This document shows positions 48,496 to 55,631 of a stretch of DNA of 64,000 bases, one piece after another (position 1 is the stretch's first letter; each line of letters opens with the position of its first letter). The notes beneath the pieces were generated by a model. The model did not search any database. It had not been told where the DNA came from and was given only the letters and a program-made list of their open reading frames with translations. Both the position numbers and the translations under genes were made by a program. This DNA comes from Osedax frankpressi. Its lineage: Eukaryota > Annelida > Polychaeta > Sabellida > Siboglinidae. The stretch lies in assembly GCA_964035775.1 (NCBI GenBank), contig OZ038316.1, positions 26,691,015 to 26,755,014 on the forward strand, read 5' to 3'.

Positions 48496-49307
48496 ATGTG
48501 TGCATCATGTAAGTACAGAAAGGTACAATATACATTATAATATATGCAAGTAGCTTAATCGTGATGCATTTGTAGCAACTGATATGTTACGTGTGCAGTG
48601 AAGCGTAACCAGTTGGTCGATGATCTAACCAGCATAAGTGATAGACATTTCTCAATTTAAAAAATATATTGATACTTACTCAACCTAGTGCGATATCACT
48701 ATGTAACAAAATATAATATATATTAATTGTTAAATGTATAATCTGGAATATTACTATACATATAATACATATATAGATAAGATAATATAGAATATGTTAT
48801 TCAGTGGGTATATTGAGAAATTTAAATTTTGTAACAAATAAAAGTATGAATTTCGATGTTAAGGTATCAATTTCGCTGTAATACAGCTCTCCTATTCTAC
48901 AGTGTATTAATATTAAATATTTCAGTTTTTTAAATATAATATTAAACTAGTATATCCCGAATAAAATACAAAATAATATTTATATTTATTAATTGTAATA
49001 GATGTATGTTAATTATGATATATTTCAAATTGCCGTATTTCGAGTATTATAGATTTGAAATTGAATTATTACCATATGATCATTAAGATAATTATAAAAT
49101 TGAAGTATTATGTTTCATTTAAAAAATGGTATTTATAAAAATTGGAATGAATTCGTTATTTTAATAGAAATATAATTGATGTTTTAAAAAATATATATAT
49201 ATATAAATAACATTTTTGAATATATCTGACATCTCTTTTAGAACAATATTATGATGTATCAGGGTAGTCGCTTTTTGAAATGTGCTTCGCATATTTGGAG
49301 ATGGCAT
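21964..49307 (-). CDS. NCAPG: Condensin I subunit CAP-G (NCAPG), 23 exons called
   Basis: NCAPG is the HEAT-repeat subunit of condensin I that binds the kleisin CAP-H and DNA during mitotic chromosome compaction. Exons run from ATG 49307 to TGA 21964 and give about 950 codons plus whatever lies in the N gap (human about 1,015 residues). Segments collinear with human NCAPG as I recall it include FVAEFKSIVNIILKCYRKEK, NVRMGCVRIIGDLLNAEL, VDVRRQIIKSLL, LTYNRVCFWYECV, NEHDLICMKLINIVALSD, VQLQGVRCLNLMC, LRKCIAVFLPYF and MALTIVDEML. Phase is continuous across all junctions except exon 8/9, where one nucleotide is unaccounted for, and at the gap. Divergent from JMJD7. A LINE fossil lies antisense in intron 21. 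Introns 3 and 22 are dominated by arrays of 4.8 and 4.4 kb. Confidence 0.95.
22268..26628. repeat. 11-bp minisatellite GTTGGTGTTAA, 4.36 kb
   Basis: Nearly 400 copies with recurrent variants GCTGGTGTTAC, GTTGGTGTTAC and GTTGGCGTTAA in blocks. The sense strand of NCAPG reads CTTAACACCAA. It sits in the last NCAPG intron, ending about 130 nt before the terminal acceptor. Confidence 0.97.
26629..26773 (-). other. Possible extra NCAPG exon region, unresolved
   Basis: A minus-strand open stretch after GGGGCAG with a good donor CGC|gtgagt near 26668. It encodes no recognisable NCAPG segment, and exon 22 already joins exon 23 in phase, so I do not call it coding. Confidence 0.25.
26774..26863. repeat. 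GTACATTGTACA / GTACACTGTACA array at the NCAPG exon 22 donor
   Basis: Self-complementary 6+6 units, about eight copies. The real donor context is GTCAGTGTAC and the array follows without spacer. Confidence 0.88.
26864..27037 (-). CDS. NCAPG: NCAPG exon 22
   Basis: Acceptor cccccgcag. Fifty-eight codons, STLHTEMALTIVDEMLREPD to AVAAETCIE; human HDNLAMKICNEILTSP. Donor gtcagt, with a GTACAATGTACA repeat beginning immediately after it. Confidence 0.94.
27860..28720 (+). pseudogene. Decayed LINE (non-LTR retrotransposon) reverse transcriptase
   Basis: Plus-strand reverse-transcriptase motifs appear in order but in shifting frames. A block around 27878-28010 resembles the fingers (LPEFSKILE, then ISNRMYLSMYKYNLL). 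Next come KASDTVDHTLFFKKLF at about 28081, GVRQSSILVPLLFI at about 28234, LVLFADDTSIT (catalytic FADD) at about 28337, and CKFLGIIINDKS near 28520. The order and the DTVDH and FADD signatures are those of jockey/CR1-like LINEs. Several stops and frameshifts show it is long dead. It lies antisense in NCAPG intron 21. Ends are not definable; no poly-A tail or target-site duplication found. Confidence 0.8.
29211..29351 (-). CDS. NCAPG: NCAPG exon 21
   Basis: Acceptor accccatag. IEYDSLLRMYYKFADTRYLT to EAPSSVDM, 47 codons. Position and phase fit the human segment around NVAELLVDLTRPSGL; sequence similarity is weak. Donor gtctgg. Confidence 0.75.
29352..30214. other. NCAPG intron 20, AT-rich unique sequence
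   Basis: No array or element recognised. Confidence 0.55.
30215..30299 (-). CDS. NCAPG: NCAPG exon 20
   Basis: Acceptor cggttttcag. SRMEVVAKSFVPAMLLRARA then DNSDPASC; human TNQECFEEAFLPTL. Donor gttggt gives phase 0, as exon 21 requires. Confidence 0.87.
30488..30690. repeat. 30-bp array of NCAPG exon 19 end plus donor
   Basis: About seven copies. The sense unit contains CTTCTCAAATATGTTAATAT, i.e. the last exon 19 bases and its gttaat donor. An in-frame TGA follows in each copy, so only the first donor keeps the frame. Confidence 0.93.
30672..30752 (-). CDS. NCAPG: NCAPG exon 19 (seed of a 5' splice-site array)
   Basis: Acceptor tctctgtag. HSKQSKNDFKLRKCIAVFLP then YFTFSN; human LRHCLGVFFPVFAYAS. 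Ends CTCAAATAT|gttaat; this exon end and donor are repeated about seven times downstream. Confidence 0.9.
30796..30879. repeat. Purine-rich GGGAGGGA tract next to the assembly gap
   Basis: Irregular G/A repeat running into the N block; probably why the assembly breaks here. Pyrimidine-rich in NCAPG sense. Confidence 0.85.
30880..31079. other. Assembly gap (200 N)
   Basis: Exactly 200 Ns, a conventional placeholder length, so the true size is unknown. It truncates NCAPG exon 18. Confidence 0.99.
31080..31146 (-). CDS. NCAPG: NCAPG exon 18 (runs into the assembly gap)
   Basis: Acceptor cctcgcag. CPEKRFAAVEGLLKLLINN then RFR, cut by Ns; human SELRTGAAEGLAKLMFSG. The following segment (human LLWYNPV) must lie in or near the gap. 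Confidence 0.88.
31372..31439 (-). CDS. NCAPG: NCAPG exon 17
   Basis: Acceptor atactgcag. EDCETDVSLIAVNHITNKLF then HA; human acidic segment and KNVLKLLSDFL. Donor gttagt. Confidence 0.82.
31605..31735. repeat. 16-bp repeat TACCAGGATAACATAT
   Basis: About seven imperfect copies in NCAPG intron 16. Confidence 0.85.
32149..32281 (-). CDS. NCAPG: NCAPG exon 16
   Basis: Acceptor ttcggcag. IQRMSPNVGVSVEATNAVID to LQRYK; human VTIKISALKAIFDQLMTFG. Donor gtttgt at 32148 fits the phase of exon 17; gtcagt at 32179 looks stronger but does not. Confidence 0.85.
32490..32609 (-). CDS. NCAPG: NCAPG exon 15
   Basis: Acceptor tccaacag. ILSAVTIEDFNVQLQGVRCL then NLMCQYRL to FLFNM; human IISIHPVVRNLAVLCLGCC. 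Donor gtaagc. A second AG 14 nt further in would break frame. Confidence 0.92.
32635..32810. repeat. G/A-rich low-complexity stretch
   Basis: GGGGTCGG, GGGAGGAAGG and similar purine runs in NCAPG intron 14; pyrimidine-rich in sense, upstream of the exon 15 acceptor. No regular period. Confidence 0.6.
33058..33171 (-). CDS. NCAPG: NCAPG exon 14
   Basis: Acceptor tttccag. FDPQVIMKCTMIMTKMALLV to KFFLQIDSF; human LQKCLILCYELLKQM. Donor gttagg, phase 0. Confidence 0.88.
33215..33780. repeat. 55-bp minisatellite
   Basis: About ten copies containing ATGGGTTTGGTAGGGCTAAT and GGTTAATAGTGCTAGGAATG. A block of four units is itself duplicated (around 33340-33530 and 33570-33770). NCAPG intron 13. Confidence 0.93.
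33871..33951 (-). CDS. NCAPG: NCAPG exon 13
   Basis: Acceptor actttag. DELSSIDIEIEKVKSLHLNE then LKTRETK, the charged helix matching human SELKEEIKALEDARINLLKE. Donor gtattt. Confidence 0.9.
34428..34699 (-). CDS. NCAPG: NCAPG exon 12 with Asp/Ala/Val repeat insert
   Basis: DDTLDAISSIKFSVYHNT, then an Asp-rich run with units DADADVDV encoded by GTCGGC/GTCGAC hexamer repeats (34553-34640), then TEQLLEALLKHRDGLQSN to STLFR. This is a minisatellite-like expansion inside coding sequence that keeps frame and acidity. Donor gttttt. Confidence 0.9.
35052..35170 (-). CDS. NCAPG: NCAPG exon 11
   Basis: Acceptor cgcctcag. TKLTGFVRTTLLDSTLPQSS to VRVSQFI (human KKLLAVLQEILILPTIPIS). Donor gtttac is chosen because phase 1 then joins exon 12; a nearer candidate at 35068 would break frame. 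Confidence 0.9.
35180..35303. repeat. 18-bp repeat abutting the NCAPG exon 11 acceptor
   Basis: About six copies of GAGGTCGGCGTAAGTTGA. Sense: TCAACTTACGCCGACCTC, ending at the acceptor CGACCTCCCAACGCCTCAG. Confidence 0.9.
35304..36910. other. NCAPG intron 10, AT-rich unique sequence
   Basis: No coding exon or element recognised; a minus-strand open frame at 36044-36238 is AT-driven. Confidence 0.55.
36915..37235. repeat. 10-bp minisatellite ATAAAGCTCT
   Basis: About 30 copies; sense AGAGCTTTAT. It begins about 12 nt after the NCAPG exon 10 donor. Confidence 0.92.
37244..37360 (-). CDS. NCAPG: NCAPG exon 10
   Basis: Acceptor gctgcag. QRESPAEKIDYTNEHDLICM then KLINIVALSDFSDEAGR; human GDFSYIGNLMTKEFIGQQL region. 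Donor gtttgt, with an array 12 nt inside the intron. Confidence 0.94.
38531..38674 (-). CDS. NCAPG: NCAPG exon 9
   Basis: TLTYCDEQLTYNRVCFWYEC then VRHVQKT to LTEYTE; human LTPEIALYWCALCEYL. A 17-bp CCCCACGTTTGCC repeat abuts the acceptor. Donor gtgagt. Confidence 0.92.
38685..38762. repeat. 17-bp repeat at the NCAPG exon 9 acceptor
   Basis: Four to five copies of GGGCAAACGTGGGGAAT; sense ATTCCCCACGTTTGCCC ends 8 nt from the AG. Confidence 0.87.
38850..39046 (-). CDS. NCAPG: NCAPG exon 8
   Basis: Acceptor accctcag. AEVRELIISKLLPKWLEEHS to SQFNFAL; human AVKQAMQKHLLQGWLRF. The donor set at gtttcg gives phase 0, but exon 9 needs phase 2, so the 3' boundary, or a tiny exon between, is unresolved. 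Confidence 0.88.
39188..39962. repeat. 17-bp minisatellite GGAATGGGTTAGGATAA
   Basis: About 45 copies with GTAGGGTGGGTTAGGAT variants. Sense carries repeated CTAACCCATTCC. NCAPG intron 7. Confidence 0.94.
40126..40195 (-). CDS. NCAPG: NCAPG exon 7
   Basis: Acceptor tttatag. IPKKVIDLDTKIELMNNFLR then DQD; human SIAQRVMLLQQGLNDRSD. Donor gtttta, phase 1. Confidence 0.9.
40510..40598. repeat. 30-bp duplication of the NCAPG exon 6 donor (three copies)
   Basis: Two perfect and one degenerate copy of a unit with sense GTCATCTGCAATAAGGTTAT. Being 30 bp, downstream donors would add ten codons in frame. Confidence 0.93.
40572..40729 (-). CDS. NCAPG: NCAPG exon 6 (donor triplicated)
   Basis: AYFWLISYGTVDVRRQIIKS and on to LEALKVICNK (human LIENDSNPEVRRAVLSCI). 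Acceptor cctttcag is the last copy of a 27-bp array. The exon end and donor AATAAG|gttatt recur 30 bp downstream, with a degenerate third copy. Confidence 0.95.
40730..41262. repeat. 27-bp array of the NCAPG exon 6 acceptor
   Basis: About 19 copies; sense AATTGCCTTTCAGCTTAAAA, half with CAA in place of CAG. The real acceptor is AATTGCCTTTCAG|CTTATT. Upstream copies would read CT TAA, a stop. Confidence 0.95.
41540..41609 (-). CDS. NCAPG: NCAPG exon 5
   Basis: Acceptor gtgattag. VRLLSIKSTERIQSGDSSCS then IAK; aligns with human VRIQAVLALSRLQDPKDDEC. Donor gttaca, phase 1. Confidence 0.9.
41817..41969 (-). CDS. NCAPG: NCAPG exon 4
   Basis: Fifty-one codons, LSVHSDKNVRMGCVRIIGDL to LLNRLKDVNMQ (human VRFRVCQLINKLL...IRLKDKIPNV). 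The acceptor CCCTGTAG is the last copy of the array unit that precedes it. Confidence 0.96.
41970..46815. repeat. 27/30-bp array of the NCAPG exon 4 acceptor, about 4.85 kb
   Basis: About 170 copies. The sense unit CTAATATTATTCCCTGTAG joins a branch-point-like CTAAT, a short pyrimidine tract and a TAG, the same as the real acceptor before TTGTCTG. Units are 27 or 30 bp (GGAAAAC versus GAGAGAAAAC), so a 1,600-codon spurious open frame arises. A block of about 699 bp is duplicated (42361 onward equals 43060 onward where checked). Confidence 0.97.
46928..47011 (-). CDS. NCAPG: NCAPG exon 3
   Basis: Acceptor attgcag. Twenty-eight codons VKLEEKGKIAEDATSTLLIT then SMFEHFIQ, where vertebrates have an acidic loop and LFTFLL. 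Donor gtttgt. The next intron carries the largest array. Confidence 0.88.
47012..49211. other. NCAPG introns 1 and 2, AT-rich unique (exon 2 at 47779-47901 lies inside)
   Basis: Only short (TA)n tracts, e.g. 48466-48490. No array. Confidence 0.55.
47779..47901 (-). CDS. NCAPG: NCAPG exon 2
   Basis: Acceptor acaaacag. Forty-one codons MNEEDFVAEFKSIVNIILKC and on to FMKSQ, matching the human FHEEFIHYLKYVMVVYKRE region. Donor gttgaa. Confidence 0.93.
49212..49307 (-). CDS. NCAPG: NCAPG exon 1 (start codon)
   Basis: Thirty-two codons: MPSPNMRSTFQKATTLIHHN and on to MSDIFKN. The spacing matches the human N-terminus (IKEAFRLAQQPHQNQ). Donor gttatt, phase 0, joins exactly to exon 2. Confidence 0.85.
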
Positions 49308-50870
49308 ATTGATTTTTAATTTATTTGATCTAATAAAAAAACTTTTATATTAAATTGTTTAAATAATAATATAAAAATTGAAAAATAATTCAAAACATTC
49401 AATTGGTTGAAAATATGCGTTAGTGAAGCCAAGATTACGGTAATTATATGCCAAGATTACGGTAACCCTGGGTATATTTTTAAATGAACCATAGAAATAC
49501 TATGTTTCCTGTGCGATTCTATTTTTTAATTTCGTGGATTTTTTGAATTATTTAAAAAATTGTATTGTTCTGTAGCTTAGTTTTATTAAAATATAGTCTT
49601 ATATTATTTATATTTTATGTATGTAATAAAGTAATACATTTTTTATAATTTATCTGACTGGTATGTTTAACTAATTATAGTATATTAAATAATCATGACT
49701 GATTGAATTAATAAATAATTTAAATTAAAGTATAATCAAAGAATGCCGTAGGTAATACACATATGAAAAAAAATATATATATCCATATACAATTATAGTA
49801 ACTATATAATATATGATATCGTATGCCTTTTTTAAAACAAAAAACTGAATACATTTTTTAAAAGTTTTTATATGTTAATTTTTTGTAGTTTTTATTCATT
49901 TTTAGTATCAAGTCAGTTCAAATTATCGGGGAGGTACGTGCGATAACAATTCTAAATAGGTGTATTGAAAATAAAATGACTGACATTTATAATAGCTTAT
50001 GTCTATTATAACACTGATTCATAATAATGATTCATGGTTGAATGTGTGAATTACATATTAAGGAAATATTTATTATATATATAATGTGTATAATATACAT
50101 AATGTATATATTATATATATAATATACATAATATATATATACATTATGTATTATTATATATATTTTTTTTCAGAGATGTTATTATAGATATAATATATAA
50201 CCCTGGTACTTCTAAATATTGAGTAAGTCATTTATAGTTATTCATATTATTTAATGATGTTATGTAATATTGCGAAGCAATTAATGTGCAGTTCACACTG
50301 ACCAGCAATTTGAAAGGAATGTATAATTATCAGATATTAGAAACACGATGTGGTCAATGTATGTGTTAACAATACTGGGAGTATGCTATTTAAGAAACAT
50401 ATAAAGTTCTCCACGATAGTTAAATTGTATATGCGAATAATTAAATATAACTAGATGCAAGATTTAAATGCGCGCATGTATTCGCTTGATTCATAAAATA
50501 GGTGTGGTTTATTTCACTGAATTAGATTTGGAGTGGTCTAGAAAATACGCTGCAAAAATTGAACTCGCCGTACATCGGACTTGATCCAAAAATAGTCTAA
50601 GAAAATGTATCGAATAACTAATAAATTGGGCGGGCAAACAATTAGTAAGATACTCTTTCTGAGTGACATCTACTTTTTACCTTTTGCCATATTATATTCA
50701 TTTATATAAATAATTTTGATATTCTCTAAATTGTAATTTATTTGAATTCCTTTGCAAAAATTCTTTGAAAATACTTAAATCTTAAATCTTAAATGACGTA
50801 TTTTATCAATTCTATATATTATTTATATTTACAGAATGTACACTCATTGCTAAGAATTTGGCGACTTAGA
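49308..50870. promoter_or_regulatory. Divergent upstream region between NCAPG and JMJD7
   Basis: About 1.56 kb separates the two divergent start codons, so both promoters should lie here. An AT palindromic tract (TATATAATATACAT type) is at about 50080-50165. No TATA, Inr or factor site can be assigned with confidence. Confidence 0.4.
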
Positions 50871-50910
50871 ATGCACGAAAGTTTAGAAGCACTGAAACAG
50901 GATTCTTATG
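50871..50910 (+). CDS. JMJD7: JMJD7 exon 1
   Basis: ATG then [13 protein letters not shown], 13 codons plus G; donor gttttt. Chosen because it splices in phase to [15 protein letters not shown], matching the human N-terminus length and pattern. Confidence 0.85.
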
Positions 50911-53900
50911 GTTTTTACTACATTAAACTAGTTCGACGTAACCGTAGTAATCACCTCGATAGCGAGTTTTGTAATTCTCCCGCGACTCTTCACCCCTGGT
51001 AAACCGGCGTCTTTCATCGTCGTAGATTTCTGGGTGACCCCTATGGTGCCGACTTTGAACCGTCCGCCCGACGCCCTCGAGTTCTACCGCGACTGGGTGT
51101 CTACGAACCGGCCGTGTGTCATTGAACACGCAATCGACAATTGGCCGGCGGTAGTGAAATGGAATGAAGCGTATCTAAAGTTCGACTACTTTCTGCACAC
51201 AAACATTCCGAAAATCGAATTCAATTTTATAATAAAGTGAATTTTCACTTTATTATATAATTGCCTAGGCTATGATATAATAATTTCACGCAATATTATG
51301 TAATATTACTTTATTTATTCCAAGCGTAATTATAATTAAATCCTATACGAAATTATTATTATATTGAAATAAGTTTATTTTGTAGATACTGAATATTACA
51401 AGGCAGTTATTAAATATTTGAGATCACTAATTTGATTAAATAATAGCGAATAATATTATATATTAATGTATTAATATGCGTAACGGTTGTTTTAATTACG
51501 TTCTCCGTCCGCGTACTAGGGAGCGCATGGGCGACGTCGAGGTCAGCGTTTCGGTGACGCCGAACGGTTACGCCGACGCCATCTACAGGCAGAAATTCGT
51601 AATGCCCGAGGTAACGCTCCGCGCTCTACGCCAACCGTCGCTAAACACGCACGCGTCGAGGGCGGGCCCCGTACGAGTAGGTTACGCCTCCGTACGAGTA
51701 GGTTACGCCCTCGTACGAGTAGGTTACGCCCTCGTACGAGTAGGTTACGCCCTCGTACGAGTAGGTTACGCCCCCGTACGAGTAGGTTACGCCCCCGCCG
51801 AACCTCGCAGGAACGTCGCATGACCTTCGGCTCGGCCTTGGACGTCCTGTACGGTCGCCGGCGATTCAACGGAGTGCTGTACCTGCAGAAGCAGTGTTCG
51901 TGTTTCATCGACGAGTACGCCGCCCTGCACGACGACGCTCCCAGGGATATTGACTGGGCGACAAAAGCATTTGGTTAGCCGTGCGTGCCTGGATATAGAC
52001 TGGGCGACAAAAGCATTTGGTTAGCCGTGCGTGCCTGGATATTGACTGGGCGACAAACGCATTTGGTTAGCCCTGCGTGCCTGGATATAGACTGGGCGAC
52101 AAAAACATTTGGTTAGCCGTGCGTGCCTGGATATTGACTGGGCGACAAAAGCATTTGGTTAGCCGTGCGTGCCTGGATATAGACTGGGCGACAAAAGCAT
52201 TTGGTTAGCCCTGTGTGCCTGGATATAGACTGGGCGACAAAAGCATTTGGTTAGCCGTGCGTGCCTGGATATAGACTGGGCGACAAAAGCATTTGTTAGC
52301 CGTGAGTGCCTGGATATAGACTGGGCGACAAAAGCATTCGGTTAGCCGTGCGTGCCTGGATATAGACTGGGCGACAAAAGCATTTGGTTAGCCGTGCGTG
52401 CCTGGATATAGACTGGGCGACAAAAGCATTTGGTTAGCCCTACGTGCCTGGATATAGACTGGGCGACAAAAGCATTTGGTTAGCCGTGCGTGCCTGGATA
52501 TAGACTGGGCGACAAAAGTATTTGGTTAGCCCTGCGTGCCTGGATATAGACTGGGCGACAAAAGCATTTGGTTAGCCCTGCGTGCCTGGATATAGACTGG
52601 GCGACAAACGCATTTGGTTAGCCGTGCGTGCCTGGATATAGATTGGGCGACAAAAGCATTTGGTTAGCCGTGCGTGCCTGGATATAGACTGGGCGACAAA
52701 CGCATTTGGTTAGCCCTGCGTGCCTGGATATAGACTGGGCGACAAAAACATTTGGTTAGCCGTGCGTGCCTGGATATAGACTGGGCGACAAAAGCATTTG
52801 GTTAGCCCTGCGTGCCTGGATATAGACTGGGCGACAAAAGTATTTGGTTAGCCCTGCGTGCCTGGATATAGACTGGGCGACAAACGCATTTGGTTAGCCT
52901 TGCGTGCCTGGATATAGACTGGGCGACAAAAGCATTTGGTTAGCCGTGCGTGCCTGGATATAGACTGGGCGACAAAAGCATTTGGTTAGCCGTGCGTGCC
53001 TGGATATATACTTGGCCACTAGGATAATTGTATAGCCCTGCCTACCATACTGTCCTACCAGGATATTGTTTAGCCCTTCTTTTGATATAGACTGTTATTT
53101 AGTTATCCTGATATAGACTGGACCTGTGGTTGGTAGTATTTGATGCAATTCCTTTCGAATTTCTTATTCAGAATATTCAAATAAATATAGATTTAAATTT
53201 CTTTGTTTATTGTAAATAACTCAAATTATTATCCAGGTTATCATATCGATCGTAAGTGAAATTTTACTCACTCAATATTCCTAATGGTTTTACTCTTACG
53301 CAATAATCATTTAACCATTATGCAATCGTTAGGAAAATTACCGGATGCTGTGAATTTCTGGATTGGTGATAAAAGAGCCGTAACATCTAGTTTAGTGTGA
53401 AACCTACATCGTAGGTAGTACATGTGTAATAACGCATGATTTACGATTGAAACTACATGTAACTCTATTTTCATGTAAAGTAACCTCTTCAAATCTCGTA
53501 CGGTTATTTTTAATAATTTTTATACATATTAATCATTTTGACATAATGTTGAATCAATGGCATCCGTAGCACATAAAGATCAATATGAGAATTTATATTG
53601 CGTAATATCGGGAACAAAGACTTTTACGCTATTACCACCGCTCATGAGAAGTTATATTAAAATTGGTTTGTGCTATTAGCTTCTGCAAAGCATAAAACCC
53701 AGCCACGAAATCTTAGATAATATTATAAGTATTAATGTGCAAGAGTGAATTAATAAATTAATAATTGTATTATTTAATTTAATACATTACATAATTGTAT
53801 TACATAATTTTATACATTACATATCTTAATTTATATTCACACTTTTTAGTTTAGCATTATGATAATATAATAAATTAAAATTGATTTGAAATTGATTTTA

Positions 53901-54641
53901 TTTACAAAATCATGAATTCATTTTCAGATCGTTTTCCAGTAGCTTCGTACAAAGAAAATGAAAATGGAGAATTTGATATAATTGACCAAGACGGTCAGGT
54001 ATTTAATTTTCAGAAAGCCTTTTTCTTTATTATATTATATAATAAAATAAAAAAGATTCTATACCAAGGAAAATCATAAATTTACGATTGTTTATTAATC
54101 TCTAGGTGCCGTGGGTAATTGAGGAAAGTATAACGCCTGAAATTAAACCCATTGAGGTTAAAGTTCACGGCGGGCAAATGTTGTACCTACCTTCATTGTG
54201 GTACCATAAAGTCGAACAAAGTCAAGCTTGCATAGCAGGTAAAAATAAATAAATTTCACAAAATGGTCTTTAGTCTGCGAATGGATAATTATCGAAAAAT
54301 TTAAATTGATTTCGACAAACGTAGTGAAGAGGTATAATTTGTCTTCAATGTGAACACTTAATTCTGTTTATTTATAATACATTCTATAGACATACAAATA
54401 TGTGTGTAAAGCTATATCGGATATAGAAAACTACATGTAAAAATAATTTTTATGGTTAAAAATCGATCATACAAAATAACACGATAAAGATACAGTGCAT
54501 GTTAATTATTATTCAGTACATATTTTTAATTATTATATAATATGCCGACTTTCAGTAAATTATTGGTATGACATGAATTACGACGTGAAATATTGTTACT
54601 TCAAGTTTTTGGAAAGTTTGGCCGAAAAGAAAATTCAATGA
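50871..54641 (+). CDS. JMJD7: JmjC-domain oxygenase JMJD7, nine exons, complete
   Basis: JMJD7 is an Fe(II)/2-oxoglutarate oxygenase; the human enzyme hydroxylates lysine in the TRAFAC GTPases DRG1/2 and is also reported as a histone-tail peptidase. The nine exons total 891 nt, 296 residues (human about 316). Every junction is phase-consistent. Diagnostic blocks: [73 protein letters not shown] with the HxD iron-binding pair, [20 protein letters not shown] with the distal histidine, and [20 protein letters not shown] at the C-terminus. Human JMJD7 is the only family I know with this full order. It is divergent from NCAPG and 595 bp upstream of MTF1 on the same strand. The exon 4 donor has been amplified into a 46-bp array. 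Confidence 0.97.
51026..51179 (+). CDS. JMJD7: JMJD7 exon 2
   Basis: Acceptor gtcgtag. [20 protein letters not shown] then [19 protein letters not shown]. Donor gttcga. Confidence 0.96.
51520..51610 (+). CDS. JMJD7: JMJD7 exon 3
   Basis: Acceptor gtactag. [20 protein letters not shown] then [10 protein letters not shown]. Donor gtaacg. Confidence 0.96.
51665..51795. repeat. 21-bp array filling JMJD7 intron 3
   Basis: About six copies containing GTACGAGTAGGTTACGCC. It resembles the adjacent donor CCCGAG|GTAACGC, and each unit contains AG|GTTACG. Confidence 0.9.
51811..51973 (+). CDS. JMJD7: JMJD7 exon 4 (seed of the 46-bp array)
   Basis: Acceptor cctcgcag. [20 protein letters not shown] then GVLYLQKQC to DIDWATKAF. 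Donor gttagc. The last 28 exonic bases are repeated about 23 times downstream. Confidence 0.95.
51945..53030. repeat. 46-bp array of JMJD7 exon 4 end plus donor
   Basis: About 23 copies, decaying to 53110. The unit contains GACTGGGCGACAAAAGCATT then TGGTTAGCCGTGCG, i.e. the coding end (DWATKAF) and donor of exon 4. In the array ATT is replaced by ATA, synonymous. Since 46 is not a multiple of three, most downstream donors would shift frame. Confidence 0.97.
53333..53389 (+). CDS. JMJD7: JMJD7 exon 5
   Basis: Acceptor atcgttag. [19 protein letters not shown]; donor gtttag. Confidence 0.94.
53570..53665 (+). CDS. JMJD7: JMJD7 exon 6 (HxD)
   Basis: Acceptor atccgtag. [20 protein letters not shown] then [11 protein letters not shown]. 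Contains the first two iron ligands (His, Asp). Donor gtttgt. Confidence 0.93.
53928..53998 (+). CDS. JMJD7: JMJD7 exon 7
   Basis: Acceptor attttcag. [20 protein letters not shown] then QDGQ. Donor gtattt. Confidence 0.93.
54106..54238 (+). CDS. JMJD7: JMJD7 exon 8
   Basis: Acceptor atctctag. [20 protein letters not shown] then [20 protein letters not shown]. Donor gtaaaa. Confidence 0.96.
54556..54641 (+). CDS. JMJD7: JMJD7 exon 9 (stop)
   Basis: Acceptor ctttcag. [20 protein letters not shown] then LAEKKIQ and TGA. Confidence 0.95.
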
Positions 54642-54936
54642 CGTTTTTATTGTTCGAAGATAATTCTTTTTCTATAATTTTGTAATATAAATATTATTAT
54701 TTAGACATTTGTTGTTGTTATATATTTATTATTTTTTGTTTAATCTTTTATCAATTGTAATTAAATAATATTTTATCTGAATAAGTGCATAGATGAAATA
54801 ACATTTTATTTAATGTAATATATTCATTCGGATTATTTATCATATATCAATCATTTTTTAAAATAATCTATGTTATTAATACATAAATTATAATTAAATT
54901 AAATCTTGTTTGTATAATTAATATATATGTAATTCA

Positions 54937-54942
54937 AATAAA
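54937..54942 (+). terminator. JMJD7: Candidate JMJD7 polyadenylation signal AATAAA
   Basis: A canonical hexamer found about 300 nt after the stop, before MTF1. The region is AT-rich, so weak evidence. Confidence 0.35.
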
Positions 54943-55236
54943 TCTTATGTATATAATTATTATATAAACTTATATATTATTCATAATAGAATATATATAA
55001 ATATTTATATTTGAAATGTTATTATATTCAATATATATATATGTATTTATAATAAATTATCATCATAAAAAAATATACATTATTTATGTATTCAAGGTTG
55101 CCAAGGTACCTTCCATCAGTTGTAATTATATCTATGATTATCAAATTAAATTTGATTTTACAAAAACTATAGAATTAATAATTTATGAAATAGCCTGTTT
55201 TAAGTAAATTTGTTTAGATTTCAAATTTTATTTAAA

Positions 55237-55631
55237 ATGGATAAACCGCATTGTATAGTTTGTGAAATAACAGGAGAATCGTGCGAATTACCGGATATAA
55301 CTGACGAGTTATTTAGCGGTATCGGAGATGATTTTGTTTCTCCCTACTTGGGAGATGTTTCTATGGACGACATCCAAATCCCATTTGACGTTTTCGATGA
55401 AAACTTGTTTTTTGAATTAACTACACATGGTGAAGATCAATACTCACGCGTTTCTATTCACGAGGAAGCTGATATTACAAACAATGAAGCTGGATACATT
55501 AAACACAATATCACAAACGATGAGATTAAGATTGACATAGATCCCGGCAAAAGACCAATGCCTGAAAATCCTACACATGCTACAGTAGTTATTGCTCATG
55601 ATGAACCAGACGGTAACACTAACGTTATAAG
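55237..55631 (+). CDS. MTF1: MTF1 exon 1 (coding start)
   Basis: ATG at 55237, [20 protein letters not shown], an acidic region, ending ..GNTNVIR. Donor gtactt. Translation past the donor reaches a stop at 55708, which would give a fingerless product if unspliced. Confidence 0.92.

Noticed and set aside
50080-50165. AT palindrome as an inverted-repeat element
   Set aside because: Simple TA-rich sequence; no terminal repeats or target-site duplication.
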